Notes: generated by a model from the sequence alone, not told the origin. A stretch of 64,000 bases of DNA from Methylomonas sp. UP202 (GCF_029910655.1 NZ_CP123897.1:3151547-3215546); one strand, 5' to 3'; numbered from the stretch's first letter, positions 25,912 through 35,755 are shown. A program made the numbers and translations.

Positions 25912-26457
25912 TTAATTTTCAGATTTTTCAGTAATTTCAAAAAAAGTGTAAGACAGCGTAATGTTTTTATAGCGCTCGGGCAGTTTCGGATCGACAACCA
26001 AACGAACCGTCATGTTCTTCTCTTCGTTCGGATCGAATATCTGTTCCAACTCGCAAAAACAAATCACCTTGGTGACGTATTCCTTGACCAAGCCCGGCGT
26101 GTAAGTCGCTACCGCGCGTACCTTAATCCTGCGATCGCTCAAGTTTTTCGCGTGAAATCCCACCGAATAATATTGGCCGGGATGAATCTTCAGACTGGGC
26201 GTTTCCACCTTAAAGTCCATCGGCACCGCACGATTCAGCGACGTCAAAAACTCCATCGTGATTTCCCGCGACTCGTCAACCTTGAACTCGGATTCGGTCT
26301 TGGCGACGCTTTCCAGCGTGGCGTTTTGTCCGGTGAGTTCGCAAAGCACGTCGTAAAGCGGTACCAGCGCATAACCGAAACCAAACATCAGCACCGCCAC
26401 GCCGATCAGTTTCGCGGCCAGTCTGCGGTTTTTACCACGCAACTCTTCGCCGCTCAT
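25912..26457 (-). CDS. ctaG: Cytochrome c oxidase assembly protein CtaG (Cox11)
   Basis: This copper chaperone for the CuB site of subunit I has 181 residues: one N-terminal transmembrane helix (about 15-32) and a periplasmic immunoglobulin-like domain. The copper ligands are in ICFCELEQ, and IFDPN follows as usual. Its ATG overlaps the TGA of the tiny upstream gene (ATGA). It is 14 bases upstream of ctaE. Confidence 0.95.
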   Translation of the reverse strand: MSGEELRGKNRRLAAKLIGVAVLMFGFGYALVPLYDVLCELTGQNATLESVAKTESEFKVDESREITMEFLTSLNRAVPMDFKVETPSLKIHPGQYYSVGFHAKNLSDRRIKVRAVATYTPGLVKEYVTKVICFCELEQIFDPNEEKNMTVRLVVDPKLPERYKNITLSYTFFEITEKSEN

Positions 26458-26552
26458 TGCGACATGGCCTTCATCACCGCGAACACATAAATCGTCAACG
26501 CAACCGCGACCAAGGCCAGCGCGGTCAAAATATTTTTAGTCTTGATATTCAT
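26454..26552 (-). CDS. Tiny cytochrome oxidase assembly protein (32 residues)
   Basis: A 33-codon frame begins at ATG 26552 after a good ribosome site (GAGGATAGAG). It encodes a short basic N-terminus (MNIKTKN), one transmembrane helix (ILTALALVAVALTIYVFAV) and a tail KAMSQ. The TGA overlaps the ctaG start, so the two are translationally coupled. Position and layout match the small oxidase-assembly proteins found between ctaD and ctaG in other proteobacteria. It is short enough to be missed by standard gene calling. Confidence 0.82.
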   Translation of the reverse strand: MNIKTKNILTALALVAVALTIYVFAVMKAMSQ

Positions 26553-26622
26553 CTCTATCCTCGCGCCCTCCTGTCGGCTCGTACCGACAGGAAGGCCGCC
26601 GTCCAAGCCGCCCGCCTAGCGA

Positions 26623-28239
26623 TTAAAAATGCTCTGTCGGAATTTTTTCCGGCGGGGTGGCAAACGTGTGATAAGGCGCGGGAGACGCCACGGTCCACTC
26701 CAAGCTGTGCTTGCTGGCGTCTTCCCACACTTCGTCGGTGACTTTCTCGCCGGTACCGCCGCGAATCGTATCGATGACGATGTAAACGAACAGCAATTGA
26801 CTGAAGCCATAGATGAACGCGCCGATACTGGACACCATGTTCCAATCCGCGAATTGAATCGCATAGTCCGGAATACGGCGCGGCATGCCGGCCAGACCCA
26901 GGAAATGCTGCGGGAAAAACAGGATGTTGACCGAAATCGCCGACAACCAGAAATGCAGTTTGCCGATTTTCTCGTTGTACATATGCCCGGTCCATTTAGG
27001 CAGCCAAAAATAACCGGCGGCCATCAGAATGAAAACCGAAGCGGGTACCAAGGTGTAATGAAAATGCGCCACGATGAAATAAGTATCGTGATATTGAAAA
27101 TCGACCGGCGCGACCGACATCATCAAACCGGTGAAACCGCCCATCGTAAACAACACCACGAACGCGATCGCGAACAACATCGGCGTTTCGAAGGTCATCG
27201 AGCCTTTCCACATCGTCGCGGTCCAGTTGAATACTTTCACGCCGGTCGGAATCGCAATCAGCATCGTCGCGTACATAAAGTACAGCTCGCCGGCAATCGG
27301 CAGACCGACCGTGAACATGTGATGGCACCAAACGATGAACGACAGGAACGCAATCGCGCCGGTCGCGTAGACCATCGAAGCGTAACCGAACAACGGTTTG
27401 CGAGCGAACACCGGAATGATGGTCGAAGCCACGCCGAAGGTCGGCAGAATCATCACATACACTTCGGGATGACCGAAAAACCAAAAGATATGTTGATACA
27501 ACACCGGGTCGCCGCCGCCGGCCGCGTCGAAGAAGCTGGTGCCGAAGAAACGGTCGGTCAACAGCATCGTCACCGCACCGGCGAAAACCGGCATGATCGC
27601 GATCAACAGGAATGCGGTGATCAGCCAGGTCCAGACGAACAGCGGCATTTTCATCAAGGTCATTGCCGGGGCGCGCATGTTGAAAATGGTCGCGATCACG
27701 TTGATCGCACCCATGATCGACGACACACCCAGCAAGTGAACCGCGAAGATCGCGAACGGCAAGGCTTTTCCGGTTTGCAATACCAGTGGCGGATACAGCG
27801 TCCAACCAGCCGAAGGCGCGCCGCCCTCCATGAACAGGGTACTGGCGATCAGCAACACGCCGGCCACCAACATCCAGAAGCTCATGTTGTTCATCCGCGG
27901 CAGCGCCATGTCCGGCGCGCCGATCATCATCGGAATCATCCAGTTGGCCAGACCGACGAAAGCCGGCATCACCGCCCCGAAGACCATCACCAGCGCGTGC
28001 ATCGTGGTCATCGAGTTGAAGAAGTTGGGATCGACGAATTGCAATCCCGGCTCGAACAATTCCGAGCGGATAATCAAAGCCATGCTACCGCCGACGAAAA
28101 ACATCGCCAGCGAGAACACCAGATACATCGTGCCGATGTCTTTATGGTTGGTGGTAATTATCCAGCGCAGAATACCCTTATCCGGGCCGTGATCGTGGTG
28201 ATCGTGATGATCATCATGTTCAGCTACGACAGCAGTCAT
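26623..28239 (-). CDS. ctaD: Cytochrome c oxidase subunit I
   Basis: This is the catalytic heme-copper subunit, 538 residues and twelve transmembrane helices. Heme and CuB ligands lie in TMHALVMVFG, FWFFGHPEVYV (His-Tyr cross-link region), WCHHMFTVG and AHFHYTLV. The helix VI glutamate GHPEVY marks an A-type oxidase. The N-terminus has a His-rich stretch (EHDDHHDHHDHG) before helix I. It lies between ctaC and the small assembly gene. A long open frame on the opposite strand is a codon-bias shadow. Confidence 0.97.
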   Translation of the reverse strand: MTAVVAEHDDHHDHHDHGPDKGILRWIITTNHKDIGTMYLVFSLAMFFVGGSMALIIRSELFEPGLQFVDPNFFNSMTTMHALVMVFGAVMPAFVGLANWMIPMMIGAPDMALPRMNNMSFWMLVAGVLLIASTLFMEGGAPSAGWTLYPPLVLQTGKALPFAIFAVHLLGVSSIMGAINVIATIFNMRAPAMTLMKMPLFVWTWLITAFLLIAIMPVFAGAVTMLLTDRFFGTSFFDAAGGGDPVLYQHIFWFFGHPEVYVMILPTFGVASTIIPVFARKPLFGYASMVYATGAIAFLSFIVWCHHMFTVGLPIAGELYFMYATMLIAIPTGVKVFNWTATMWKGSMTFETPMLFAIAFVVLFTMGGFTGLMMSVAPVDFQYHDTYFIVAHFHYTLVPASVFILMAAGYFWLPKWTGHMYNEKIGKLHFWLSAISVNILFFPQHFLGLAGMPRRIPDYAIQFADWNMVSSIGAFIYGFSQLLFVYIVIDTIRGGTGEKVTDEVWEDASKHSLEWTVASPAPYHTFATPPEKIPTEHF

Positions 28240-28296
28240 ACGTAATACCTCAAGAAATAATAGATAGTGAGTTCAACCCTATAAAACCGGTTCCAA

Positions 28297-29517
28297 TCAA
28301 GAGCCGACTTTGTTCTCGGCGACAACCTTGGGTTTGACTTCGCCGTTCTCTTTACATTGTTGAGCCGCATCGTCGATATCCGGATACAAATCGTCGAAAT
28401 CGTCGAGCGTCAAGGCCTGACAAGGTTGGAACTCATCGCCGACATTGTTGCCCAGATTCGGAGAATTCCGCAGATAGGTCACCAATTCGGCCAATTCGTC
28501 GGCAGGCAATTTCTTGAACGCCGGCATTTTGCTGGTACCGGCTTGCACGAAACCGATCAGTTGATCGACATTGCCGGTCACTTTCGCGCTGGCGCTCAGC
28601 GCTGGATACCAACCGCTGATGCCCTTGCCGTCGATTTGATGGCAAGCCACGCAGTTTTTCAAGTAAACCGATTCGCCCTTAATCAGCAGCGAAGACCGGG
28701 TCAGCTTGCTCAAATCCGGCGCTTGTTTTTGTTTTTCCAGCGTGGATTTCACCCAGGCGTCGTACTGCTCCTGTTCCATCGCGATGACGACGATAGGCAT
28801 GAAGCCGTGGTCGCGCCCGCACAGCTCGGTGCATTGGCCGCGATAGACGCCGGGCTTGTCGACTTGGGTCCATGCTTCGTTGACGAAACCGGGATTGGCG
28901 TCTTTTTTCCAGCCTAGATCGGGCACCCACCAGGAGTGAATCACGTCGGCGGCGGTGAACAGGAAGCGGATTTTCTTACCGACCGGAATCACCAACGGTT
29001 TGTCGACGTTCAGCAGGTAGTTGGGTACCGCGCGCGGGTCCATCGTGCTGACCCGGTGGGTTTTTTCGCTGGCTTCGTCCAAATGGCTTTCGAAGTGAAC
29101 GCCGGAATCCAGGTACTCGTAATCCCAATACCACTGTTTCCCGGTCACCTTGATGCTCATCTCGGATTCCTGGGTTCCGTCCAGATCGACCACGGCCTTG
29201 GTAGCCGGAATCGCCATACCGATCAGAATCAGCGTGGGAATAATGGTCCAGATGATCTCGACCGTCGTATTTTCATGAAACTGCGAAGCTTCGTGACCTT
29301 TTGATTTTCGATGATGGAAAATCGAGTAAAACATCGTACCGAACACCGCGACACCGATGAATACGCATATCCAAAGGATCAGCATGTGCAAATCGTACAG
29401 CTCATGACTGAGTTGTGTCACACCTTGCACAAGATTGAGTGTGTAGTCCGCGTGTGCCGCCTCCAGGCCCCAGGCCATCAAAACCAGACACGCGAGCAGT
29501 TGCTTTGTTTTCTTCAC
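28297..29517 (-). CDS. ctaC: Cytochrome c oxidase subunit II with C-terminal cytochrome c domain
   Basis: The 406-residue protein has a signal peptide, two transmembrane helices, a periplasmic cupredoxin domain with the CuA site (GQCTELCGRDHGFM) and a C-terminal class I cytochrome c domain with heme motif CVACH and a later Met in SKMPAF. It is therefore a caa3-type subunit II that carries its own electron donor. It is first in the operon, 181 bases from a terminator belonging to the hemerythrin gene. Confidence 0.96.
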   Translation of the reverse strand: MKKTKQLLACLVLMAWGLEAAHADYTLNLVQGVTQLSHELYDLHMLILWICVFIGVAVFGTMFYSIFHHRKSKGHEASQFHENTTVEIIWTIIPTLILIGMAIPATKAVVDLDGTQESEMSIKVTGKQWYWDYEYLDSGVHFESHLDEASEKTHRVSTMDPRAVPNYLLNVDKPLVIPVGKKIRFLFTAADVIHSWWVPDLGWKKDANPGFVNEAWTQVDKPGVYRGQCTELCGRDHGFMPIVVIAMEQEQYDAWVKSTLEKQKQAPDLSKLTRSSLLIKGESVYLKNCVACHQIDGKGISGWYPALSASAKVTGNVDQLIGFVQAGTSKMPAFKKLPADELAELVTYLRNSPNLGNNVGDEFQPCQALTLDDFDDLYPDIDDAAQQCKENGEVKPKVVAENKVGS

Positions 29518-29698
29518 GGAGCAGCCTCCCCACTAGTAGTTATAAACTTGTATGCGTTATATCTTCTGTAACATTGCGCACCCAACCGGCGAGGCCCGCG
29601 GTTCCCTTTACAGATAATTGTCTTAAATAAACTGAGCAATTTTACCCCATCGCAGAGCAGCAAACCAGAAGAGGTTTTCCCGTTTCGGCAATTTACGC

Positions 29699-29737
29699 GT
29701 AAAAAAGGCTTGCGAACATTGCTGCTCGCAAGCCTTT
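29699..29737 (-). terminator. Rho-independent terminator of the hemerythrin gene
   Basis: Twelve-base arms AAAGGCTTGCGA (29704-29715) and TCGCAAGCCTTT (29726-29737) form a perfect stem. On the minus strand the stem is followed by a run of T. It lies 30 bases after the hemerythrin stop. Confidence 0.9.
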
Positions 29738-29766
29738 GTGACCGCTTTAGCCTGTCGGCTTGGGAC

Positions 29767-30162
29767 TTATTTCAGCGTATCGGAGTACGACATATCGAAG
29801 GTAGGAATATGGCTATCCAACCAGCCTTTGACCAATTGCCCGACTTCCTCGGTCACTTCGGCTTGACCCGCGTGAAATTTCTTTTGCAAATCCGCGCAAA
29901 TACCGACCATGGCTTCGTGCTCGGCTTTATGGCGATCGTAACCGCCAAAACCCTTGGCCAGCATTTCCCGTTCTTCATGAGCAAAATGATCGACCACATA
30001 AGCGATCAAAGCATCCAAGGAAGCGCCGATCGTCGCGCGCGCCGCGCCGCCGGTTGCCTCGTCGTACAGTTTGTTCAACAAACCGAACAAAGTCTGATGC
30101 TCCGAATCGGCAAAGCCCACGCCGGTGCCATACTGATCCGCGGTCCAAGTAATTAAAGCCAT
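29767..30162 (-). CDS. Bacteriohemerythrin
   Basis: This single-domain, non-heme di-iron oxygen carrier has 131 residues. Iron ligands follow the family pattern: His22, His59, His62-x3-Glu66, His78, His82, and His118-x4-Asp123. The start MALITW at 30162 has GGAGG upstream; the frame is open further but without a ribosome site. In methanotrophs such proteins are abundant and have been linked to oxygen supply to particulate methane monooxygenase. A possible FNR-type site lies upstream, inside the end of bioD. Confidence 0.94.
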   Translation of the reverse strand: MALITWTADQYGTGVGFADSEHQTLFGLLNKLYDEATGGAARATIGASLDALIAYVVDHFAHEEREMLAKGFGGYDRHKAEHEAMVGICADLQKKFHAGQAEVTEEVGQLVKGWLDSHIPTFDMSYSDTLK

Positions 30163-30365
30163 AAAACGCCTCCAGGTTGTTTTTTTATTTAGGATGCGCC
30201 GCGCGAATTCGTCCCGGATTCCGCCAGCGGCAATCAGTCCATACGGACTTTTTAAGTTCAGGCCGCCGGCCCTTCGAACCGGCGCCACCATCGTCTCCTT
30301 GCGCCGAGAGGCCCGGCCGGTCGCCGCGCCCTCGGATGGTGGCCGCCATTGTCGTCATCCCCGCT

Positions 30366-31061
30366 TTAAAAATTTTGACGCAAATCAAACATTTGCCAGT
30401 TTGGTGGGCATAGATGTTGCCCCAGCTCGGTGAAATCCGGCTCGAGCCGGTAAGGTAAAACCCCCAATAGCGGGGCAGACAAATGGGTTTGCAAATAGGC
30501 TAGATTGCCTTCGAAACCCGGCATCGCCTCGCTCAAGCGGACCGCGAGCCAACCGGCGCAACGCAGCCCGGTCCGCTCGACCGCCGCGACCGTCAAGCGC
30601 GCGTGATTGATGCATCCCAAGCGCATGCCGACCACGACCACAACCGGCAATCCCAGCCGACGCGCCAAACCGGCGTTGTCCAACGCGGCGTCCAGCGGCG
30701 AATACCACCCGCCGGCGCCTTCGACCACCAACCAGTCGGCGGTCGCATGCAATGCGGCGGCCAGCGCGGCGATACGCTCCGGATCGACCAAGGTATCGCC
30801 GCAGGCCAGATGCGGCGACATCGCCGCCTCGAACGCGTAGGGATTGATGGCCGCATAGTCTGCCGGCGAAGAACACGCCGCCTGGATCAGCAAGGCGTCG
30901 CGATTATAGAATCGGCCGTCGCGCCGCTCGCAGCCCGCCGCCACCGGCTTCATGCCGGCCACCGTGTAGCCGTCCGCACGCAGGCGGCGTATCCAGGCCA
31001 GCGTCGCCCAGGTTTTGCCGACGTCGGTATCGGTGCCGGTGATAAACACGCCGGCTTTCAT
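30366..31061 (-). CDS. bioD: Dethiobiotin synthetase
   Basis: This ATP-dependent enzyme closes the ureido ring of dethiobiotin. The P-loop GTDTDVGKT at the N-terminus is diagnostic, with KPVAAGCERRDGR and VEGAGGWYSPL following as expected. The start MKAGVF at 31061 overlaps the bioC stop as ATGA and gives 231 residues. It is the last gene of bioBFHCD. Confidence 0.96.
   Translation of the reverse strand: MKAGVFITGTDTDVGKTWATLAWIRRLRADGYTVAGMKPVAAGCERRDGRFYNRDALLIQAACSSPADYAAINPYAFEAAMSPHLACGDTLVDPERIAALAAALHATADWLVVEGAGGWYSPLDAALDNAGLARRLGLPVVVVVGMRLGCINHARLTVAAVERTGLRCAGWLAVRLSEAMPGFEGNLAYLQTHLSAPLLGVLPYRLEPDFTELGQHLCPPNWQMFDLRQNF
30375..30388 (-). promoter_or_regulatory. FNR-like box upstream of bacteriohemerythrin
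   Basis: On the plus strand TTGACGCAAATCAA differs from the FNR consensus at one position. It overlaps the last codons of bioD. On the minus strand a GACAAT (30353-30348) lies 21 bases downstream, the spacing of a class II site, which would give a leader of roughly 180 bases before the hemerythrin gene. Confidence 0.35.
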
Positions 31062-31840
31062 CGAAACGCCCTGATGAACAGAATCTCCCAACTGGCAAGA
31101 ATCCGCGCGTCGGGCATTAAAGCCTGATAAGCGGCGATCATGTCCCGCAATTGCCGGCGCGTGGTCGGCCCGCGCTTGCGATCGGCGTTGAGATTATGCG
31201 CGCCGATGCCCTTCAGTTCCCGCATCAGATCGGCGACCGCCGCATATTCGGTCGAATACGTCCGCGAGACGATGTCGCCATCGTGCCAACCGGCTACCGC
31301 CAACTGGTCGCGTATCTCGGCCCCGGACACGAACGCATTCACGTGCCGGTAATCGTCGACTTCGGCCCAAGCCGCCTTCAACTCCACCAGGGTACCCGGT
31401 CCGAAGGTCGCGAACGCCAATTGCCCGCCCGGCGCCAGCACCCGCCGGCAATCGCCGAACAGCGCCGGCAAATCCGCGCACCACTGCAAAGCCAGATTGG
31501 AATAGATTTGACCGAGACCGGCATCGGCCAGCGGCAAACGCTCGGCGTCCGCGCACACATACCGCACGCCGGCCGGCCATTTGACCCTGGCCGCTTGCAG
31601 CATCGGCAGCGCGATGTCCAGCGCATACACCGGCCGATCGGCGGCCCGGCCCAGCAACAAACCGGTCAAAAACCCGGTGCCGCAACCCAGATCGGCGATA
31701 GCGCCGGCCGCCGGCGACACGTCGAAGCGGGCCAGCAATTCGGCCCCGACCCGACGCTGCAAGGCCGCCACGCTATCGTAACCGGCCGCCGCCGCGCCGA
31801 ACGAACGGCGAATATCGCGTTTGGCTATCGCGGCATTCAT
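31058..31840 (-). CDS. bioC: Malonyl-ACP O-methyltransferase
   Basis: BioC methylates malonyl-ACP to start pimelate synthesis on the fatty acid cycle. The SAM-binding motif DLGCGTGFLTGLLL and the N-terminal KRDIRRSFGAAAAGYDSVAALQ, cut here for length, are typical. The start at 31840 overlaps the bioH stop by four bases; the product has 260 residues. It lies fourth in a tightly overlapped biotin operon. Confidence 0.94.
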   Translation of the reverse strand: MNAAIAKRDIRRSFGAAAAGYDSVAALQRRVGAELLARFDVSPAAGAIADLGCGTGFLTGLLLGRAADRPVYALDIALPMLQAARVKWPAGVRYVCADAERLPLADAGLGQIYSNLALQWCADLPALFGDCRRVLAPGGQLAFATFGPGTLVELKAAWAEVDDYRHVNAFVSGAEIRDQLAVAGWHDGDIVSRTYSTEYAAVADLMRELKGIGAHNLNADRKRGPTTRRQLRDMIAAYQALMPDARILASWEILFIRAFR

Positions 31841-32598
31841 TCGCGCGCCCGCAACAACGCCATCACCTGCTCGGGATGGCTCAGAAACGGCAAGTGGCCG
31901 GCCGCATCGAGACAATACACGCCGGCATCCGGCCTTAAATCGGCCAGCGCTTTAGCGGCGGCGACCGGTACCAGCATATCCCTGCCGCCGAAAATGGCCG
32001 AGGCCGGACAGCGCACATGCCGCCATTGTTCGCGCAAATCGGCGGTTTTCAAGATGTCCAGCCCGCCGCGCAACGCCGCTTCGGCTGGCGGCGGCGCATC
32101 CGCGACCGTTTGCCGCAACTGCGCCAACAACGCCCGTTGCTCGGGCAAGCCTTGCACTTGCAGGGCCAGAAAGCGTTGCAGCGTGGTTTTGGCATCGGCC
32201 AGCAACAGCTCGGCAAAGCCGTCCAGCACCGCCGGACGCATGCCCGGCCAAGCGCCGTCGCCGACGAATTTAGGATTGCTGGCCAGCAAGGTCAACTGCT
32301 CGACCCGCTCCGGGTAGCGCGCGGCGATGTCCAGCGCGAAAGCGCCGCCCAAGGACCAACCCAGCAACGCGAACCGGCGAACCGGCAGCGCCGCGACCAA
32401 GGCATCGCCGACCGCCGCCAGCTCGAATGGCATCAGCGCGCCGCTACGGCCGTGTCCGGGCAAATCCGCGACGATGGTTTGATATTGGCCGGCCAAGCGC
32501 TCGGCGAAGCCGCGCAACACGCCGCCGTGCATGGCCCAGCCGTGCAACATCAGCAGCGGCGGCCCGCCGCCGCGCCTGTCCAGATGAATGAACGTCAT
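31837..32598 (-). CDS. bioH: Pimeloyl-ACP methyl ester carboxylesterase
   Basis: This alpha/beta hydrolase releases pimeloyl-ACP. [10 protein letters not shown] is the oxyanion region, [12 protein letters not shown] carries the nucleophile Ser, and DMLVPV and [10 protein letters not shown] contain the other triad residues. The start [10 protein letters not shown] at 32598 overlaps the bioF stop by four bases. The product has 253 residues, the normal length. Confidence 0.95.
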   Translation of the reverse strand: MTFIHLDRRGGGPPLLMLHGWAMHGGVLRGFAERLAGQYQTIVADLPGHGRSGALMPFELAAVGDALVAALPVRRFALLGWSLGGAFALDIAARYPERVEQLTLLASNPKFVGDGAWPGMRPAVLDGFAELLLADAKTTLQRFLALQVQGLPEQRALLAQLRQTVADAPPPAEAALRGGLDILKTADLREQWRHVRCPASAIFGGRDMLVPVAAAKALADLRPDAGVYCLDAAGHLPFLSHPEQVMALLRARE

Positions 32599-33752
32599 GC
32601 GCCCAGCTCGCTCAAAGCCTCCAGCAAGGCATCGATTTGCGCGTCGTCGTGCAGAGCCGTCAAGGTCACCCGTAAACGGGCGGTGCCGGCCGGCACCGTC
32701 GGCGGCCGAATCGCGCCGACCCAAAAGCCCCGCTCGGCCAACGCTTTACTCAATGCGACCGCGCGCTCGCTGTCGCCGGTCGGCAGCGGTTGGATCGCGG
32801 TTTCGGAAGCCATCAACGGCAAACCCAGTTGCTCGGCGCCTTGCCGGAAACGCGCGATCAGCTCGCGCAAGCGCTCGCGCCGCCAGGTTTCGTCGCGCAC
32901 GATGCGCAACGCGGTACGCGTGGCCTCGGCGACCGCCGGCGGCATCGCCGTCGTGAACACATAGCTGCGGGCTTTTTGAATCAACAGCTCGATCAGGTCG
33001 TCGGAACCGGCGACAAAGGCGCCGAAGGTGCCGAAGGCCTTGCCCAAGGTACCGATCAAGATCGGCACCTGTTCGGCGCTCAAGCCGAAATGCTCGACGA
33101 TGCCGCCGCCGCGCGCGCCAAGCACGCCGAAGCCGTGGGCATCGTCGATCAACAAGCCGGCATCGTGGCGGCCGACCAATGCCGCCAATGCCGGCAGCGG
33201 CGCCAAATCGCCGTCCATGCTGAACACCCCGTCGCTGACCACCAAGACCTTGCCCGATCCGGTCGCCAGTTTCGCGGCCAGATCGGCGGGGTCGGCGTGA
33301 TGGTAGCGGCGAAACCGGGCACCGGCCAGCAAACCGCCGTCCAGCAGCGATGCGTGATTCAGCCGATCTTCCAGCACCGTATCGCCGCGCCCCAGCAAAG
33401 CCGAAATCGTCCCGACGTTAGCCATGTAACCGGTCGAAAACAGCAACGCCCGCCGCCGGCTGGTGAACTCGGCCAATGCGTCCTCCAACGCGTGATGCGC
33501 GGCACTATGCCCGCAAATTAAATGCGCGGAGCCGCTGCCGACGCCGTAGCGTTCCGCGCCGCGCTGAAAGGCATCGACCAGGCGCGGGTCGGCGGCCAGG
33601 CCCAGATAGTCGTTGCTGCAAAAATTGACCATCCGCCGCCCGTCCACGTTCAGCAGCACGCCTTGCGGGCCGTCCACGACCCGGCGGCGCCGGTACAAAC
33701 CTTGTTGCTCCAGCCGGCCCAGCTCGCCGCTAAAATCGTAAAAACCGGCCAT
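32595..33752 (-). CDS. bioF: 8-amino-7-oxononanoate synthase
   Basis: This PLP enzyme joins pimeloyl-ACP and alanine. [10 protein letters not shown] near the N-terminus, [10 protein letters not shown] and the lysine region [14 protein letters not shown] are diagnostic. The ATG at 33752 overlaps the bioB stop (TGATG); a TTG one codon upstream is less likely. The product has 385 residues. Confidence 0.96.
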   Translation of the reverse strand: MAGFYDFSGELGRLEQQGLYRRRRVVDGPQGVLLNVDGRRMVNFCSNDYLGLAADPRLVDAFQRGAERYGVGSGSAHLICGHSAAHHALEDALAEFTSRRRALLFSTGYMANVGTISALLGRGDTVLEDRLNHASLLDGGLLAGARFRRYHHADPADLAAKLATGSGKVLVVSDGVFSMDGDLAPLPALAALVGRHDAGLLIDDAHGFGVLGARGGGIVEHFGLSAEQVPILIGTLGKAFGTFGAFVAGSDDLIELLIQKARSYVFTTAMPPAVAEATRTALRIVRDETWRRERLRELIARFRQGAEQLGLPLMASETAIQPLPTGDSERAVALSKALAERGFWVGAIRPPTVPAGTARLRVTLTALHDDAQIDALLEALSELGA

Positions 33753-34741
33753 CAAGCGTAACTGGAGCCGCCCATCCGCACGCCCAAGCGCTGAAACAAT
33801 TGCCGGTCGTGGCTGGTCATCGGATTGTCGGTGGTCAGCAGTTTATCGCCGTAGAAAATCGAGTTGGCCCCGGCCAGAAAGCACAAGGCCTGCATCTCGT
33901 CGCTCATCGCGGTCCGGCCGGCCGACAAGCGAACCCGCGATTCCGGCATCATGATCCTGGCCACCGCCACGGTGCGCACGAACACCAGCGGGTCCAGCGT
34001 AGCGGTGCCGTGCAGCGGCGTCCCTTCGACTTGCACCAGCATATTGATCGGCACGCTCTCCGGATGCTTGGGCAGATTCGCCAATTGCAGCAATAATTTG
34101 GCTCGATCGACCTCCGACTCGCCCATGCCGACGATGCCGCCGCAGCAGACATTGATGCCGGCCTCGCGCACCCGCTCCAGCGTATCCAACCGGTCCTGAT
34201 AGGTCCGGGTGGTGATGATTTCCGAGTAATAGTCCTCGGAGGTATCGAGATTGTGGTTGTAATAATCCAGGCCGCCGTCCTTCAAGGCTTGGGTTTGCCG
34301 GTCGGTCAGCATGCCCAAGGTCACGCAGGTTTCCATGCCCAGCGCCTTGACGCCCTTGACCATCTCGACGACCCGCTCGATGTCTCTATCCTTCGGGCTG
34401 CGCCAGGCGGCGCCCATGCAAAACCGCGAAGCACCCTGTGCCTGCGCTTGTTGCGCGGCTTGCAAGACCGCTTCGACCGGCATCAGCGCCTCCGGCGTCA
34501 GATCGGAATCGTAGCGGGCGCTTTGCGGGCAATAGCCGCAATCTTCCGAGCAGGAACCGGTCTTGATGCTCAACAGGCTGCTAACCTGAATCTCGTTGGG
34601 ATCGAAGAACGCCCGATGCGCGGTCTGGGCCTGAAAAATCAAATCGTTGAACGGCAATGCGAACAAGGTCTCGACCTCGGCCAATTGCCAATCGTGACGA
34701 AGGTTGGCGACGTGGTTCGAAGGTTTCTGGCTGGCGGACAT
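33752..34741 (-). CDS. bioB: Biotin synthase
   Basis: This radical SAM enzyme inserts sulfur into dethiobiotin. The [10 protein letters not shown] motif provides the C-x3-C-x2-C ligands of the [4Fe-4S] cluster. NHNLDTS and RVRLSAGR are further family blocks. The start MSASQKPSN at 34741 follows GGGAGAG; the product has 329 residues. It is first in the operon and divergent from comF, with the promoter in the 72-base gap. Confidence 0.96.
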   Translation of the reverse strand: MSASQKPSNHVANLRHDWQLAEVETLFALPFNDLIFQAQTAHRAFFDPNEIQVSSLLSIKTGSCSEDCGYCPQSARYDSDLTPEALMPVEAVLQAAQQAQAQGASRFCMGAAWRSPKDRDIERVVEMVKGVKALGMETCVTLGMLTDRQTQALKDGGLDYYNHNLDTSEDYYSEIITTRTYQDRLDTLERVREAGINVCCGGIVGMGESEVDRAKLLLQLANLPKHPESVPINMLVQVEGTPLHGTATLDPLVFVRTVAVARIMMPESRVRLSAGRTAMSDEMQALCFLAGANSIFYGDKLLTTDNPMTSHDRQLFQRLGVRMGGSSYA

Positions 34742-34813
34742 TCTGCTACTCTCCCATGCTCGGCGGCGGCGCAAGCGGTGAGCGGGACCGCTTATCAACC
34801 TGTTTAAAGAAAA

Positions 34814-35515
34814 ATGGTAAACCATTGGCTAAACATTATACAGAATTTGCTATTACCGCCGCGCTGCGTATTATGCGGCGCGCCCGGCCATGCCGGCCTG
34901 GACTTGTGCGCCGGCTGCCTGGACGACCTGCCCCGTAACGTTTCCTGCTGCTACCGCTGCGGCGAACCGTTCGAAACCCGCCATCCTCAACCGGTGCTGT
35001 GCGGGCGCTGCCTGAGCAAAACGCCGGCCTTCGACGAGACCTACGCGCCGTTTTTGTACCGCAGTCATTTACGCTTTTTGGTGAGCCGTCTGAAATTCCA
35101 GCGCGACTACAAGAATGCCCGAGTGCTGGCCGGCTTGCTGGCGGCCCACGCCGGAACCCAGGCCGAACGGCCGGAATGCCTGATCCCGGTGCCGCTGCAT
35201 CGCGGACGCTACCGCGAACGCGGCTTCAACCAGGCCATCGAAATCGCCCGGCATTTATCAAACGAATTGAAGATTCCGCTGGATTCGCGGAGCTGCCAAC
35301 GAGTGCGGGATACCGGCCATCAAATCGCGTTGCCGGCTAAGCAGCGCCGCAAGAATCTGCGCAACGCCTTCCGCGCCACGCGGCCGTTACCTTACCGCCA
35401 CGTCGCCATCGTCGATGACGTGATGACCACCGGCGCCACCGTCGCCGCGCTGGCAACAGCATTGAAGCGAGCCGGCGTCGGCCGGGTGGATGTCTGGGTC
35501 TGCGCCCGAGCCTAA
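34814..35515 (+). CDS. comF: ComF/GntX family phosphoribosyltransferase-like protein
   Basis: The 233-residue protein has N-terminal cysteine pairs (CVLCG, CAGC, CYRCG, CGRC) suggesting a zinc site, then a type I phosphoribosyltransferase fold with [18 protein letters not shown] and the PRPP loop [13 protein letters not shown]. ComF homologues take part in DNA uptake in some bacteria; the enzymatic role is unsettled. The bioB-comF divergent arrangement is common in gammaproteobacteria. Confidence 0.92.
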   Translation: MVNHWLNIIQNLLLPPRCVLCGAPGHAGLDLCAGCLDDLPRNVSCCYRCGEPFETRHPQPVLCGRCLSKTPAFDETYAPFLYRSHLRFLVSRLKFQRDYKNARVLAGLLAAHAGTQAERPECLIPVPLHRGRYRERGFNQAIEIARHLSNELKIPLDSRSCQRVRDTGHQIALPAKQRRKNLRNAFRATRPLPYRHVAIVDDVMTTGATVAALATALKRAGVGRVDVWVCARA

Positions 35516-35531
35516 TGACCCACTGAAATAA

Positions 35532-35557
35532 ATCGGGCCGGTATTCACCGGCCCGAT
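35532..35557. terminator. Terminator-like hairpin after comF
   Basis: Eleven-base arms ATCGGGCCGGT and ACCGGCCCGAT enclose the loop ATTC. The stem is strong but no clear T-tract follows on either strand, so termination may be inefficient. Confidence 0.55.
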
Positions 35558-35584
35558 CGCTACTGCCCCTATCGATACCCGCAT

Positions 35585-35755
35585 CTAAGCGTATGTATCG
35601 ATGTTTCTACCTTTACTACCGTCGTTATCCCCATCGGCATCTTTCGCGACCGGTTGCACCGGTTGCGGCGCGGGCTGCCGATTCTCTAAGGGCGGCTTCG
35701 CTTGATTGACGAGAGGAACGTACGGCGTGGAGCCCACTCCCGATATGGATGACAT
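35585..35755 (-). CDS. Small hypothetical protein
   Basis: The 56-residue protein starts at MSSISGVGS (35755). It is Pro/Gln-rich in the middle and ends in an acidic tail KDADGDNDGSKGRNIDTYA. Short proteins with this kind of Asp/Gly tail recur in proteobacteria, but I know of no function. The Asp-rich part resembles a calcium-binding loop. The frame is open 16 codons upstream without a ribosome site. Confidence 0.5.
   Translation of the reverse strand: MSSISGVGSTPYVPLVNQAKPPLENRQPAPQPVQPVAKDADGDNDGSKGRNIDTYA

Noticed and set aside
26629-28245. 538-codon open frame antisense to ctaD
   Set aside because: It is rich in His, Arg and Gln from mirrored GC-rich codons, has no ribosome site or domain, and covers a certain gene exactly.
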